Shown: one piece after another, positions 8,881 through 18,411 of the stretch
Position numbering within the stretch: the first letter of the stretch is position 1
How the letters are laid out: every line of letters starts with the position of its first letter
Assembly (NCBI GenBank): GCA_025935515.1
Contig: JAICVC010000003.1
Span: 1 to 40,264 of the forward strand
DNA length: 40,264 nt
Reading direction: 5' to 3'
DNA from: Sphingomonas sp.
GTDB lineage: Bacteria; Pseudomonadota; Alphaproteobacteria; Sphingomonadales; Sphingomonadaceae
The notes under the pieces: model-generated
Databases searched by the model: none
What the model saw: the letters and a program-made list of their open reading frames with translations, nothing else
What the model was told of the DNA's origin: nothing
Position numbers and translations under genes: made by a program

Positions 8881-10281
8881 ATGGCGGTTCGCGGTTTCGT
8901 CACCCAGGCCCGGCGGAACGACCGGCTGACGCTCCTCATGTTCGGAGGGTTCATGCTGGCCGTCGAGCTGCTCGGTGCGCTGGTGCTGACATTCTTCACG
9001 ATCATGTTCGACCCGGCGCACACGGTCTTCGTGCATCCGCTCGCTTATCTCGCCCGCTATTTCCTGCCGGTCAGCGCGGCCGGCGCCGCCGTCTTCGCTC
9101 ACTTTTACTTCGGTCATGCCGACCAGGTCCGCGACGCGCTGGGCAGCCGTCTCGTCGACCGGCAGCTCGAGCCGCGGCTGTGGCGGATTGTCGAGCTCCA
9201 GTGCGCCGCGCTCGGAATCCGCGATCCGCGGGTCGCGGTCATCGAGACCGAAGTGCCCAATGCTTTGTCCTGCGGCGCGACCGGAAAGAGCGCGCTGATC
9301 ATCGTAACCAGGGGGCTACTCGACAGCCTCGACGACGACGAGCTCGGCGCGGTGATCGCCCACGAATGCGCGCACCTTCGCAATCACGACACCCGCACGC
9401 TCGCCGCGGCGCACGCCTGGATGTGCAGCGCCCTGCGCTTCCAGACCCATAACGTCCTGCGCATCGAGGACTGGCGGCAGCTCTTCTATTTCCTGGTGTG
9501 GCCGGGGCTGCTCCTGCTGTCACTGCTTGGCGGCGGCCTGACCATGCTGGCGTTGCGTATCAGCCGCTGGGCGCACCGCGGCATCGCCCTCGCCCGCGAC
9601 CAGATCGCCGACGGCGAGGCGGTGCGTGCGACCAAGGACCCGGCAGCGCTGCTCGACGCGCTTCGCAAGATCCATGGCGGCGGAGCGGTCAAGGACAGCG
9701 AGAATTTCGACGCGATGCTGTTCGCGGGGTGCCGCAGCGAGGCCGCGGAGCACGCGCAGGAACGGCACCAGGCCATCGCCGCGCTCGCCGGATCGATGCT
9801 CGGCGCGCCGCGCTTGCGTCGCGACACCCGCGAAACCGGCCCGAGCCTCAAGCCGGCCGCCGGGGGCTTCGGCCGCAAATGGACCGCCGCGCCGGTTGTC
9901 GTGCCCGCCGCACCGGCAGCGCCATCGATCGCTCGGGGCGATCCAGCGCCCGAGCGGCTGACCTTCACGATGATGCTAACCGACTGGGACAAGTTCCGCC
10001 GTCTTTGCGCCGAGAGCCAGCGCTACGCCGAATGGCGCGAAGAAGACAATCGCAACATGTTCGGGCTTGCGCCGCGGATGCAGATCCCGGTCGCCGCGCT
10101 AGCGATGTTCCTGCTGGTCTTTCATTGGCCGACCAACGGCGACTTTACCAAGATGAAACGGGCGTTCAGCCCGCTTGCGCTGATGGAAGTCTTCGAGCCT
10201 GCCGCCGACGAGCTTGTCCACGGACCTTCGATCTGCAGCGGCAAGAGTTGCCACTATCTGCGCGAGGCGAAAGCACACTAG
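8881..10281 (+). CDS. M48 family metalloprotease, multi-TM
   Basis: AVIAHECAHLRNHDTRTLAAAH zinc motif; TM segments; upstream PNALSCGATGKSALIIVTRGLLDSLDDDELGAVIAHE. Confidence 0.88.
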   Translation: MAVRGFVTQARRNDRLTLLMFGGFMLAVELLGALVLTFFTIMFDPAHTVFVHPLAYLARYFLPVSAAGAAVFAHFYFGHADQVRDALGSRLVDRQLEPRLWRIVELQCAALGIRDPRVAVIETEVPNALSCGATGKSALIIVTRGLLDSLDDDELGAVIAHECAHLRNHDTRTLAAAHAWMCSALRFQTHNVLRIEDWRQLFYFLVWPGLLLLSLLGGGLTMLALRISRWAHRGIALARDQIADGEAVRATKDPAALLDALRKIHGGGAVKDSENFDAMLFAGCRSEAAEHAQERHQAIAALAGSMLGAPRLRRDTRETGPSLKPAAGGFGRKWTAAPVVVPAAPAAPSIARGDPAPERLTFTMMLTDWDKFRRLCAESQRYAEWREEDNRNMFGLAPRMQIPVAALAMFLLVFHWPTNGDFTKMKRAFSPLALMEVFEPAADELVHGPSICSGKSCHYLREAKAH

Positions 10282-10351
10282 CGCGGCACCCTTCACATCG
10301 TTCGCAACAGCGTTACTGTCACCCACCCGACGGAAAGCTCAGGAGGGCGCG

Positions 10352-10774
10352 ATGCTGAAAGAATTTCGCGAGTTCATCGCCAAGGGCAATGTGCTCGATC
10401 TCGCCGTCGCGGTGATCATCGGCGCAGCCTTCGCCAAGATCGTCGCCAGCCTCACCGACGACATCATCATGCCGATCGTCGGCAGGATCTTTGGCGGGCT
10501 CGATTTCTCGAGTTATTTCATCCTGCTCGGCCCCGTCCCCGCCGGCTATCGCGGCTCGATGACCGATTATGCCGCGCTCAAGAAAGCCGGCGCGCCGGTG
10601 CTGGGCTGGGGCTCGTTCGTGACCGAGCTCGTCAGCTTCCTGATCCTCGCCTTCATCATCTTCCTGATGATCAAGGCGGCCAACAAGGCGATGCGCAAAG
10701 GGCCGGACGCGCCGGCCGCTCCGAGCGAGGTCGAGCTGCTGACCGATATCCGCGACGAGCTCCGGAAGCGCTAA
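10352..10774 (+). CDS. mscL: Large-conductance mechanosensitive channel MscL
   Basis: MLKEFREFIAKGNVLDLAVAVIIGAAFAKIVASLTDDIIMPIVGRIFGG; SD AGGAGG at 10341-10346; ORF-track start at 10214 is too far upstream. Confidence 0.95.
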   Translation: MLKEFREFIAKGNVLDLAVAVIIGAAFAKIVASLTDDIIMPIVGRIFGGLDFSSYFILLGPVPAGYRGSMTDYAALKKAGAPVLGWGSFVTELVSFLILAFIIFLMIKAANKAMRKGPDAPAAPSEVELLTDIRDELRKR

Positions 10775-10777
10775 CTA

Positions 10778-12817
10778 CTACTTCGGCATGCCGGTGAGGC
10801 CGCTCGCCTTGCGAAGCGCGTCTCCATCGAGCCGGTAGCCGTCGAGGAAGACGGTGCGGACGTGACGGAGATTGCCGAGCTTCTTCGAGACGTCGCCGTC
10901 GACCAGGATGATGTCCGCGGTCTTGCCCGGCTCGATCGAGCCCGTCCGGTCGGCCATTCCGACCATCCTGGCCGGGACGATTGTCGCGGTCTGGATGGCT
11001 TCGGGATTGGTGAGGCCCGCGATCTGATAAAGCTCGAGCTCGCGCACGAGCTCGAGGCCGTAACCGTCGGTGCCGGCGACGATCCGGACGCCGGCCTGGT
11101 GGAGCTTCCCGACGACGCCGACCATCTTGTCGAAGCTCTTCTTGAAATCGTCGCGCGTGAGGCCGCCGAACAGCGGATAACCACCGATCTTCCAGCCGCG
11201 CGCGACGGAGGGTGGAGCGATATCGGCGAACGGCGCATATTCGGGTGAGATCGTCGTGCCATCGGACGTCATCAGCGGCTCCCAGACGCTGAGCGTCGGA
11301 TCGATGATCGTGCCGCGCCTGGCCAGCTCGGCGTAAAATGCCTTCATCGCCGGGGAGTCGAGGTCGACGTCCTTGCCGTATTTGGCCGGCCCTTCGAGCC
11401 GAGCCGCGGTGTTGGCCTTGTCGACAACCTCCTGCGGCATTGCCTGCATCATGATGAAGTTGATGTGCGTAACTTCGTCATAGCCGGCGCGGACCGCGTC
11501 GAGGGGCCGCATTCCGGCAGGAACGTGCCCGTGGACGTGAAGCCCGAGCCGGTGCGCCTCCGCCGCGCCCGGCGCAATCCAGGCGGGATTCATCGAGGTA
11601 TAGAATTTGACCCCCCACAGGCCGGCAGCCTTGACCTTGTCGACCGCGGCGATCGTCTCGGCCGCCGAATTGACGGTCAGAGCGCCTTGCGCGGCAAGCG
11701 GGTCCTTGCGGTCGATGATCACGGAGATTTTGCCGTCGGGCGCGAGGAGGTCCCCGGCCGCGCGCCGCTTGATGATGTCGAGCGCCTCGTCGATCAGGGT
11801 CCCGGGGCTGCGGTAATTGGTCATGCCCGTCGCGAGGTTCTGAAGGAGGTTCCAGTCGCCTCCCACGTGCTGGTGCGAGTCCCACAGGCCCGGCAGAAGC
11901 GTCTTCGCCCGGCCGTCGATGACCGTTGCGCCGGCGGGTGCCTTGATCGAGCCACCGGCGCCGACCGCCGCGACCTTGCCGTCAACGATCAGCACCGCGC
12001 GGTCGGGAAGGTACCGGCCCGCGACCGAGTCGAACATGAGCACATGGTCGACCAGCGTCGGCGTCCGGTTGGCCGGGCTAAGGAACTGGTGGGCGATGTC
12101 CCGCACCATCGCCGCGGTCGCCTTGTCCTGGATATCCTTGAGCTTCGGCCCGGCTTTTTCATAGCCTTCGGGAAGCAGCGAGATGACTCCGGCATTGCCG
12201 AAGAAACGATTGTCGCTGTCGAGCCAGAATGGGCTCGGCGAGAAGCCGTAGCCTTTGACATAGGCCAGCTTGACCGTCTTCGGCCCTTGCGGGCCGTCGA
12301 TCTGCACCGACTGGCCGATGGTCATGGTCGCGTGGCCGTTGGGAAGCAGGTCGATGCCCTTGTCGCCGGCCCTGACCAGGGCTTCGATGTCCTTTTCGCC
12401 GGTCAGCCAGGGCCCGCCATAGGTATTGTAACGCTTGCCGGCGAACGGCGCCGAGCCTGAATCGACCACGGTCTTCCAGTGCGCCACGCCATTGCCGTCG
12501 ACGTTGAAGTCCTCGGTCGCGTCCCCCTGGTCGGTGTAGCCGCGGATCGCGATCGCGATGGGCCGGCCATCAGGCCCGAGCGTCATCAGCGAGTCATCCT
12601 CGGTGATCCAGCCGCGCAGCGACATCGACATGCGATACGCGACCTTCCCGTCGGGCCGGGTCCACGACCAGATGTCGCCGTGCTTCCCGGCGGTCGAACT
12701 GATCGTGTAGTGCCGCGCACCGGCGGGCGGCGTCATCAGCTGTTCCTTCGGTGTCGGAGCGGCCGCCGCAATCGAGGCAGTCGCGGCGAGCAAGGCGGCA
12801 AGAGATGGTCGGCGCAT
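10778..12817 (-). CDS. Exported amidohydrolase family protein
   Basis: Signal peptide; LLPGLWDSHQHVGG, GVKFYTSMNP, LHVHGHVPAGM, IVAGTDGYG, GSIEPGKTADIILVDGD. Confidence 0.88.
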   Translation of the reverse strand: MRRPSLAALLAATASIAAAAPTPKEQLMTPPAGARHYTISSTAGKHGDIWSWTRPDGKVAYRMSMSLRGWITEDDSLMTLGPDGRPIAIAIRGYTDQGDATEDFNVDGNGVAHWKTVVDSGSAPFAGKRYNTYGGPWLTGEKDIEALVRAGDKGIDLLPNGHATMTIGQSVQIDGPQGPKTVKLAYVKGYGFSPSPFWLDSDNRFFGNAGVISLLPEGYEKAGPKLKDIQDKATAAMVRDIAHQFLSPANRTPTLVDHVLMFDSVAGRYLPDRAVLIVDGKVAAVGAGGSIKAPAGATVIDGRAKTLLPGLWDSHQHVGGDWNLLQNLATGMTNYRSPGTLIDEALDIIKRRAAGDLLAPDGKISVIIDRKDPLAAQGALTVNSAAETIAAVDKVKAAGLWGVKFYTSMNPAWIAPGAAEAHRLGLHVHGHVPAGMRPLDAVRAGYDEVTHINFIMMQAMPQEVVDKANTAARLEGPAKYGKDVDLDSPAMKAFYAELARRGTIIDPTLSVWEPLMTSDGTTISPEYAPFADIAPPSVARGWKIGGYPLFGGLTRDDFKKSFDKMVGVVGKLHQAGVRIVAGTDGYGLELVRELELYQIAGLTNPEAIQTATIVPARMVGMADRTGSIEPGKTADIILVDGDVSKKLGNLRHVRTVFLDGYRLDGDALRKASGLTGMPK

Positions 12818-12903
12818 GGATCAATCCCCCGGAGATGGCGTGACGGCAGACTGACAAGCCCGGCCCGTTCGCGCAACTCGCGCTTCGAGGAACCGCTTCG
12901 ATG

Positions 12904-13800
12904 CTAGAGGCGGATGAGCGTCTCGGGGATCTTCTTCGAGGACGCGTCGATATCCCAATGAAGCGCGCGACCGCGCGGTCCCGCCGACGGCCCGTCTTCG
13001 CTGTTGTTGGTCAGTATCTCGCCATCGGTCGTCACCGTGAAACGGCCATTCGCGCGCGAGATAGGCGAACCCTTCGTCGATCCCGCTAATCCGGCAGCCC
13101 TGGTCCCGAGCGGCCCTGTACCGCCGACGAACTCCGGCGCCGTCACGAGAACCGATCCATCGGCGCGCCGCCTGATCGCGATGAACGGAATCAGGAAATC
13201 ATTGTCCGGAAGCGCCGGGAATACGAAGTCCTGCTTCGCGCTTCCGACGAAGTGATAGTCGACGTCGAACACGCCGTTGCCGCGGTAGGTGACCGATCGC
13301 CATCCGGCATATTTCATCAACTTCGCCGCAAACTCGCGGCTCGAGGCGTCGTCGATACCCGGCATGCCGAACATCTTGGCCATGTTCTCCGCATCGGCGC
13401 GCTTCTTTTCGGCCGTAGTCGCCTGGTTCTTCTCAAACGCCTGCCTCTGCTGGGCGATTTCCGCCGGAGTACAAGTGCGCTGCTTCGGCGGAACATAGGC
13501 GGGCGCTGGCGTTCCCAATCCTGGCGGCGCCGGCGGCGGAGGAGCAATCACGACCGGAAGCGTTCCCGGGCTCTGAAGGGAGCTCTTTCCGACGTAGCAA
13601 TAGGCTTGGCTGTCGGTCCACGGCTTCGGCGAAAATTCGTCCTGCGGGATCTGCAGAACAATCTCGCCGCGATAATCGAGGACGAAGCTTCCGTCCCGGT
13701 GCAAGACCAAGTCCGATTTGAATTTGCCCGGCCCCCACAGGCAGCCGGTGAGCAGCAGCGGCGCAGCGATTGCGAACAGCAACTTGGACAAACGGCGCAT
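12904..13800 (-). CDS. Hypothetical lipoprotein
   Basis: MRRLSKLLFAIAAPLLLTGCLWGPGKFKSDLVLHRDGSFVLDYRGEIVL; lipobox LTGC. Confidence 0.75.
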   Translation of the reverse strand: MRRLSKLLFAIAAPLLLTGCLWGPGKFKSDLVLHRDGSFVLDYRGEIVLQIPQDEFSPKPWTDSQAYCYVGKSSLQSPGTLPVVIAPPPPAPPGLGTPAPAYVPPKQRTCTPAEIAQQRQAFEKNQATTAEKKRADAENMAKMFGMPGIDDASSREFAAKLMKYAGWRSVTYRGNGVFDVDYHFVGSAKQDFVFPALPDNDFLIPFIAIRRRADGSVLVTAPEFVGGTGPLGTRAAGLAGSTKGSPISRANGRFTVTTDGEILTNNSEDGPSAGPRGRALHWDIDASSKKIPETLIRL

Positions 13801-13854
13801 ATGAAAAGGCCTCCTTTGTGGGAGGCTTATCGAACAACAGTACGGACGAGAAGT

Positions 13855-14185
13855 TAAGGTGGGGGACTTCTGTTGCCCGGCGTCCCCCGTGCCGCTGGAA
13901 TCCCCTTCTGTTGCCCGGTGGGGTCCGACCGCGCTTTAGCTTTGTAACTTCAGTCCGCTAGGACGTCAGTTACGCGGCAAGAGCGAGCGCCTCGTTATCG
14001 TTGGCACTTGTGGTTATGAGCCGTCACGGTGGCATCCATACCGATCGGCAATCGGGCCTTTATTGCACTCGTCGATCCTATTTCGCCCCCATCAACAGCC
14101 CTCGCGAAAGCGGGGGTTGATGGTGGAGGCGCCGGGGTACTGCCCCCCGGGTCCGAAGTGCCTATTCCACCTGACAGTCTACCGA
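13855..14185 (-). ncRNA. ssrA: Transfer-messenger RNA, circularly permuted two-piece (alphaproteobacterial) type; outer limits approximate
   Basis: Minus strand order: acceptor piece ending ...GGCGCCTCCACCA (3' end 14121), short intervening segment, coding piece starting GGGGGCGAAATAGGATCGACG (5' end about 14090) whose GGGGGCG pairs with CGCCTCC; tag ORF GCC AAC GAT AAC GAG GCG CTC GCT CTT GCC GCG TAA = ANDNEALALAA* (13970-14005). Confidence 0.95.
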
Positions 14186-14293
14186 CATAGCCGGTTGCCC
14201 GGCTCCCTTTAGATAGGGATTTTGGAGGTGAATCTCAAGCTCGCCGCTGTTATTGGGACCAATTCTCAACTGCTTTTGGGGAACGAAAAAGCA

Positions 14294-14566
14294 ATGAAAA
14301 GACTGGTATTTGCGTGTCTTGGAACAGCCGCGTTGGCGCTTGCGGCGTGCAACAACAGCAATCAGGACGCGGTCCAGAATGCCGAGATCAACCAGCCCGG
14401 CGCCGACCAGCTGAATGAGCTCGCCAACCAGGCGGCGATGGACGCGGCCAACGCGCAGGCGGCTGCCCAGGCCAATCTGCAGAACCAGATGCAGCAGGAA
14501 AACGCCGCGATCGACAACACTGTCAATCCAACCGACGCGGACGAGCAAAACGTCAGCGGCATGTAA
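14294..14566 (+). CDS. Small Asn/Gln/Ala-rich lipoprotein
   Basis: MKRLVFACLGTAALALAACNNSNQDAVQNAEINQPGADQLNELANQAAMDAANAQ; lipobox LAAC. Confidence 0.75.
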   Translation: MKRLVFACLGTAALALAACNNSNQDAVQNAEINQPGADQLNELANQAAMDAANAQAAAQANLQNQMQQENAAIDNTVNPTDADEQNVSGM

Positions 14567-14581
14567 GCGGCGCGCCGGCCG

Positions 14582-15322
14582 GTGAGCGACGACGCGATCC
14601 CGGCCGCCACGCTGATCGTGGTCCGCGAGCGGCCGGGCGGCGCGCCGGAGCTGCTGATGGTCGAACGCGCGGGCGGGATGGCGTTCGCCGCGGGGGCCTT
14701 GGTCTTTCCCGGCGGCCGGATCGACGAGGCCGACCGCCGGCTCGCCGAGGATCTCGGGATCGAGGCCGCAGCAATCGCTGCAATCCGTGAGACGATGGAA
14801 GAAACGGCGGTGCCGGTGGCGCTGTCGCCGATCCCCGATGCGATGATCTCGCAAGAGATTCAGGATGCGCTGGTCGCCGACGTTCCCCTCATCGACGTGT
14901 TGCGGGACCACCGTCTCGAGCTCGACGCCGCCGCGCTGATCCCCTTTGCGCGCTGGGTACCTAAATTCCACGCCGTCCGCCGGTTCGACACGTTGTTCTT
15001 CGTCGCGCGCTGCCCCGCCGGGGAGTGGGCGCCGCGAGTGATCGAGGGCGAATGCGCGGGCGCTGCCTGGTCGAGCGCAGCGGAGGTTCTGGACCGCGAC
15101 GCGCGCGGCGAGGCGTGGTTAATCTTCCCCACGCGCCGTAACCTCGAGCGTCTCGCCCAGCATTCCTCGTTCGATGAAATTCAGGCCGATGCGCGGGCTC
15201 ATCCGATCGAGCCGGTGACGCCGTGGGTCGAGGAGCGCGAGGGCGAGCGATTCATTACGATCCCGGATCATCTCGGCTATCCGGTCACGCAGGAGCGGCT
15301 GGACGGCTTGTGGCGCGGCTGA
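14582..15322 (+). CDS. NUDIX hydrolase
   Basis: FPGGRIDEADRRLAEDLGIEAAAIAAIRETMEETAV NUDIX box; GTG start. Confidence 0.85.
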   Translation: MSDDAIPAATLIVVRERPGGAPELLMVERAGGMAFAAGALVFPGGRIDEADRRLAEDLGIEAAAIAAIRETMEETAVPVALSPIPDAMISQEIQDALVADVPLIDVLRDHRLELDAAALIPFARWVPKFHAVRRFDTLFFVARCPAGEWAPRVIEGECAGAAWSSAAEVLDRDARGEAWLIFPTRRNLERLAQHSSFDEIQADARAHPIEPVTPWVEEREGERFITIPDHLGYPVTQERLDGLWRG

Positions 15323-15351
15323 GCGCCTGCCGAGTCGCCAACATTTGTCTA

Positions 15352-15381
15352 CAAAAAAGGGGACCCGCGGAGCGGATCCCC
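15352..15381 (-). terminator. Rho-independent terminator of the SWIB gene
   Basis: ggggacccgc/gcggatcccc stem (15359-15381, one mismatch, GGA loop) followed on minus strand by TTTTTTG. Confidence 0.75.
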
Positions 15382-15406
15382 CTTGTCGTCCGGAACCTTC
15401 CCGAAC

Positions 15407-15673
15407 TTACTTCAGGTGGTTCGACAGATGCTTGTTCATTTCGAACATGCTGACCCGATCCTTGCCCCCAAAGACCTTCTTCAGCTTGTCGTCGGCAAGA
15501 ATTTCCCTTTTGTTTTGAGGGTTTTGCAGGTTGTTCTTGCGGATGTGGTCCCAAATCTTCGAAACGACCTGGCTGCGCGGAAGCGGTGCGCTTCCGGTAA
15601 TCGCCGCGAGATCCGCCGAAGGTTGAACCGGGCGGGCCAGTCCGCCCCCTGCCTTACGTGCGCCTTGTGCCAT
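15407..15673 (-). CDS. SWIB/MDM2 domain-containing protein
   Basis: MAQGARKAGGGLARPVQPSADLAAITGSAPLPRSQVVSKIWDHIRKNNLQNPQNKREILADDKLKKVFGGKDRVSMFEMNKHLSNHLK; AGGAGGG SD upstream; ORF-track start too early. Confidence 0.92.
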   Translation of the reverse strand: MAQGARKAGGGLARPVQPSADLAAITGSAPLPRSQVVSKIWDHIRKNNLQNPQNKREILADDKLKKVFGGKDRVSMFEMNKHLSNHLK

Positions 15674-15749
15674 CGTGGCCCTCCTGTTGTTCCTGTCTGT
15701 GGATAGAGCGCAAAGCGGGCTGCTTTGCAATGCTATTGCAGAGGGAAAT

Positions 15750-16562
15750 TCAGTCATTTCTCCAACGAAACGGAACCACCCGATTTTGAGCGTCGTGACC
15801 GATATCCGCCCGGCCCCCAAATGGGATACCTGACCGTGCGCACCATTGTTCGACGATCGCTGTTTCGTCGCCGGCAAAGGGGGGGGCGTTGGGGAGCACA
15901 TCGCTCACCCTTCCAAGCCGCAGCCGGCGCACCTTTCGGACCGCCGGGCTGGCAGTGACGTGAAACATCGAACGGTCGATCCGGTAGAGGTGCTCGCCGA
16001 TGTCCTCGATGAGCAGATCGACGCCCGAAAAGTCCGGCTCGAGCGACGTTCCGAGCAGGTTGGAGAGGACGGTCAGGTTGAACGCCATCGCCGGCCCGTC
16101 GAGCGCGGGCTCGAGCGCGGCCCGATCGCGCCGCACGATCCAGTCGAGCGCGCGGTTGACCGCCGCCTCGCCGCCCGTTCGAAGAACGTCCTGCGGCATC
16201 GGCCCCCAGGCGACCTCCAGCCCGGCCTTATGGAAACCTCCATGGAGGAATCCGGCGTCGCTGTAGCCGAGATAGAGCTTCGACGAGGCAGCCGCCGGCA
16301 AGTCGGCAAGGACCGCCTCCGCGATGCGATTGGAGCCGTAGCCGCCGCGGGCAAACCAGACCGCGTTGACCGAAGGGTCGGCCATGACCTCGAGCAAGGC
16401 CAGCAGCCGCATCTCATCGGACCCCGCGAAGTGACCGTCGCTCTCAAAGCATTGCGGGTGGATGACGAGCTCGCAGTCGCCACGCGAGGCGGCAATGGCC
16501 TGCATCGCTTCGGCGGCCTCGCGATTCAGCGTGCAGCTGGGGGCGACAACGGCGATGCGCAT
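15750..16562 (-). CDS. S66 family LD-carboxypeptidase
   Basis: MRIAVVAPSCTLNREAAEAM, FARGGYGSNRIAEAV, LYLGYSDAGFLHGGF, WGPMP, FNLTVLSNLLGT. Confidence 0.9.
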   Translation of the reverse strand: MRIAVVAPSCTLNREAAEAMQAIAASRGDCELVIHPQCFESDGHFAGSDEMRLLALLEVMADPSVNAVWFARGGYGSNRIAEAVLADLPAAASSKLYLGYSDAGFLHGGFHKAGLEVAWGPMPQDVLRTGGEAAVNRALDWIVRRDRAALEPALDGPAMAFNLTVLSNLLGTSLEPDFSGVDLLIEDIGEHLYRIDRSMFHVTASPAVRKVRRLRLGRVSDVLPNAPPFAGDETAIVEQWCARSGIPFGGRADIGHDAQNRVVPFRWRND

Positions 16563-16623
16563 CGGTGGCGCTTATGGATGGACAGTCGGGGCAGGCGCAA
16601 TGGGTGCCGCGGAGGGCGCGCGG

Positions 16624-18246
16624 TCAGCGCCGACCTCCGGACGCGCGGCGCTTCCGATCTCTTCGCTCATTCGCCGGAGTCTCGGGCGCTTCGACGGGCT
16701 CGGTGTTGCTGGCGCCATCGGGAATGCCGAGACTGGCTCTCACGGTGCTTCCCGAGACCGCCTTGCCGAACAACCAACCCTGTCCGTCGGAGCAACCCAA
16801 TTGCGACAATCGCGCCTTGGTCCCGGCGTCTTCGATACCCTCGGCCGTAATCGGCAGATGCAATGCGCGGCCGAGCGACAGAATGGTGCTCACGATCGCA
16901 TCGCTCTGGCTGTCGGACAGCAGCGACGTGACGAAGCTCTTGTCGATCTTGATGCGGTCGAACGGCAGCGACTGGAGCTGCGAAAGCGAGGCGTAGCCGG
17001 TACCGAAATCGTCGAGCGAAATCGTCACCCCCATGTTCTTCAGGCTCTCGACGATCGCGAGCGCCGTTTCGCGGTCCTCGAGGAAGGATGATTCGGTGAT
17101 CTCGACTTCGAGACGGGAAGGCGGAAAGTTTGTTTCCGTCAGCAGCTTCAGAATCCGTTCGGCCAGATGCGGATCCCGGAACTGGATGGGCGAGATGTTG
17201 ACGGCGATCTTCAAATGGCCCGGCCAATCGCGGGCCTCGGTCAGCGCCTGGACCATGACGCTGAGCGACAATTCGGAGATCATGCCCGAAGCTTCGGCGA
17301 CGTCCATGAATGCCGACGGCTCGAGCAGCCCCTTGATCGGCGAATTCCATCGCGCGAGCACTTCGAAGCCGGTGAGTTCACCCGTCCCGAGATCCATCTG
17401 CGGCTGATAGAAAGGCACGAATTCGCACGCCTCGACGGCATTGCGAATCTCATCCTCGAGCTGCGTGCGGGCGAGCAGCTCCTGCTCCATTTGCCGGTCG
17501 AACCAGACCCTGCAATTGCGGCCGGCGCGCTTGGCCGAATACATCGCGATGTCGGAGCGGCGCAGGCAGTCCTCAGCGGTCATTCCGGGTTCCACCGGCG
17601 AAATGCCGACGGATGCGGAAACGTGTACCGTGGCGGTGCCAAGTGTCAGCGGTTCGGCGATCGAGCGGATGATGTCGGCGACGGACTCTGACACCAGACC
17701 GCCGTCGATCGGAGGAACCAGGACCGCAAACTCGTCACCGCCCAGGCGCGCGCAGCAGGAGCCTTCCGGCGCGCAGGTCCGAATGACCTTGGCGACATGC
17801 TTCAGCACTTCGTCGCCAACGACGTGACCGTATAGATCATTGACCTTCTTGAAGAAATCGAGGTCGAGCAGCAGCAGCGTGCTGCCCTTGTCCCGCAGCG
17901 CTCCGTCCGAAAGCACGCGCATCAGCTCGCGCCGGTTGGCGAGGCCCGTCACGTGATCGATATACGCGTTGTCGTGAGCCGATTGTTGGGCGATCTCATT
18001 CGCCGCCAGCGCTGCCTGAAGGTCCTTCGAGCGGCGCCAGGCGAACAGGATCACGGCGATGTTCAGCAGGAATGCGACGGTCATCTGCGAGTCGATCGGC
18101 GCGGTCGACGACTGGTCGAACATCGCCGCGACGATCCGCTGCCCGATGGGAATGAACACGAACAGCGCGGCAAGCGCTGCGCAGCTGGTGATCAGGTGGC
18201 TGCTCGCCAGCTGGCGGGCCGCCTCTAAGGTCGAGCGTCGATCCAC
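16624..18246 (-). CDS. Membrane-bound GGDEF-EAL bifunctional c-di-GMP protein
   Basis: DHVTGLANRRELM, DLDFFKKVNDLYGHVVGDEVL, ARLGGDEFAVL; EAL part GFEVLARW, ISLDDFGTGYASLSQLQSLPFDRIKIDKSFV. Confidence 0.95.
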   Translation of the reverse strand: MDRRSTLEAARQLASSHLITSCAALAALFVFIPIGQRIVAAMFDQSSTAPIDSQMTVAFLLNIAVILFAWRRSKDLQAALAANEIAQQSAHDNAYIDHVTGLANRRELMRVLSDGALRDKGSTLLLLDLDFFKKVNDLYGHVVGDEVLKHVAKVIRTCAPEGSCCARLGGDEFAVLVPPIDGGLVSESVADIIRSIAEPLTLGTATVHVSASVGISPVEPGMTAEDCLRRSDIAMYSAKRAGRNCRVWFDRQMEQELLARTQLEDEIRNAVEACEFVPFYQPQMDLGTGELTGFEVLARWNSPIKGLLEPSAFMDVAEASGMISELSLSVMVQALTEARDWPGHLKIAVNISPIQFRDPHLAERILKLLTETNFPPSRLEVEITESSFLEDRETALAIVESLKNMGVTISLDDFGTGYASLSQLQSLPFDRIKIDKSFVTSLLSDSQSDAIVSTILSLGRALHLPITAEGIEDAGTKARLSQLGCSDGQGWLFGKAVSGSTVRASLGIPDGASNTEPVEAPETPANERRDRKRRASGGRR

Positions 18247-18411
18247 GGTCCCACTCCCACGTCGCCAATTTGCGTGGACAGCGTGAAGATGAAGTAAACG
18301 GTCGCGTGGCCCGCCCGGCCCGCGCGGTAATCACTTCGCAATCACTCGGGGCGTAGCCTCATCGGGGCCGAAGCTCGAGGCAGCCTCGGCAAGAAGGGGT
18401 TGGAGCGGAAC

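Noticed and set aside
13862-14290. Empty intergenic region with possible novel ncRNA
   Set aside because: Explained by the permuted tmRNA.
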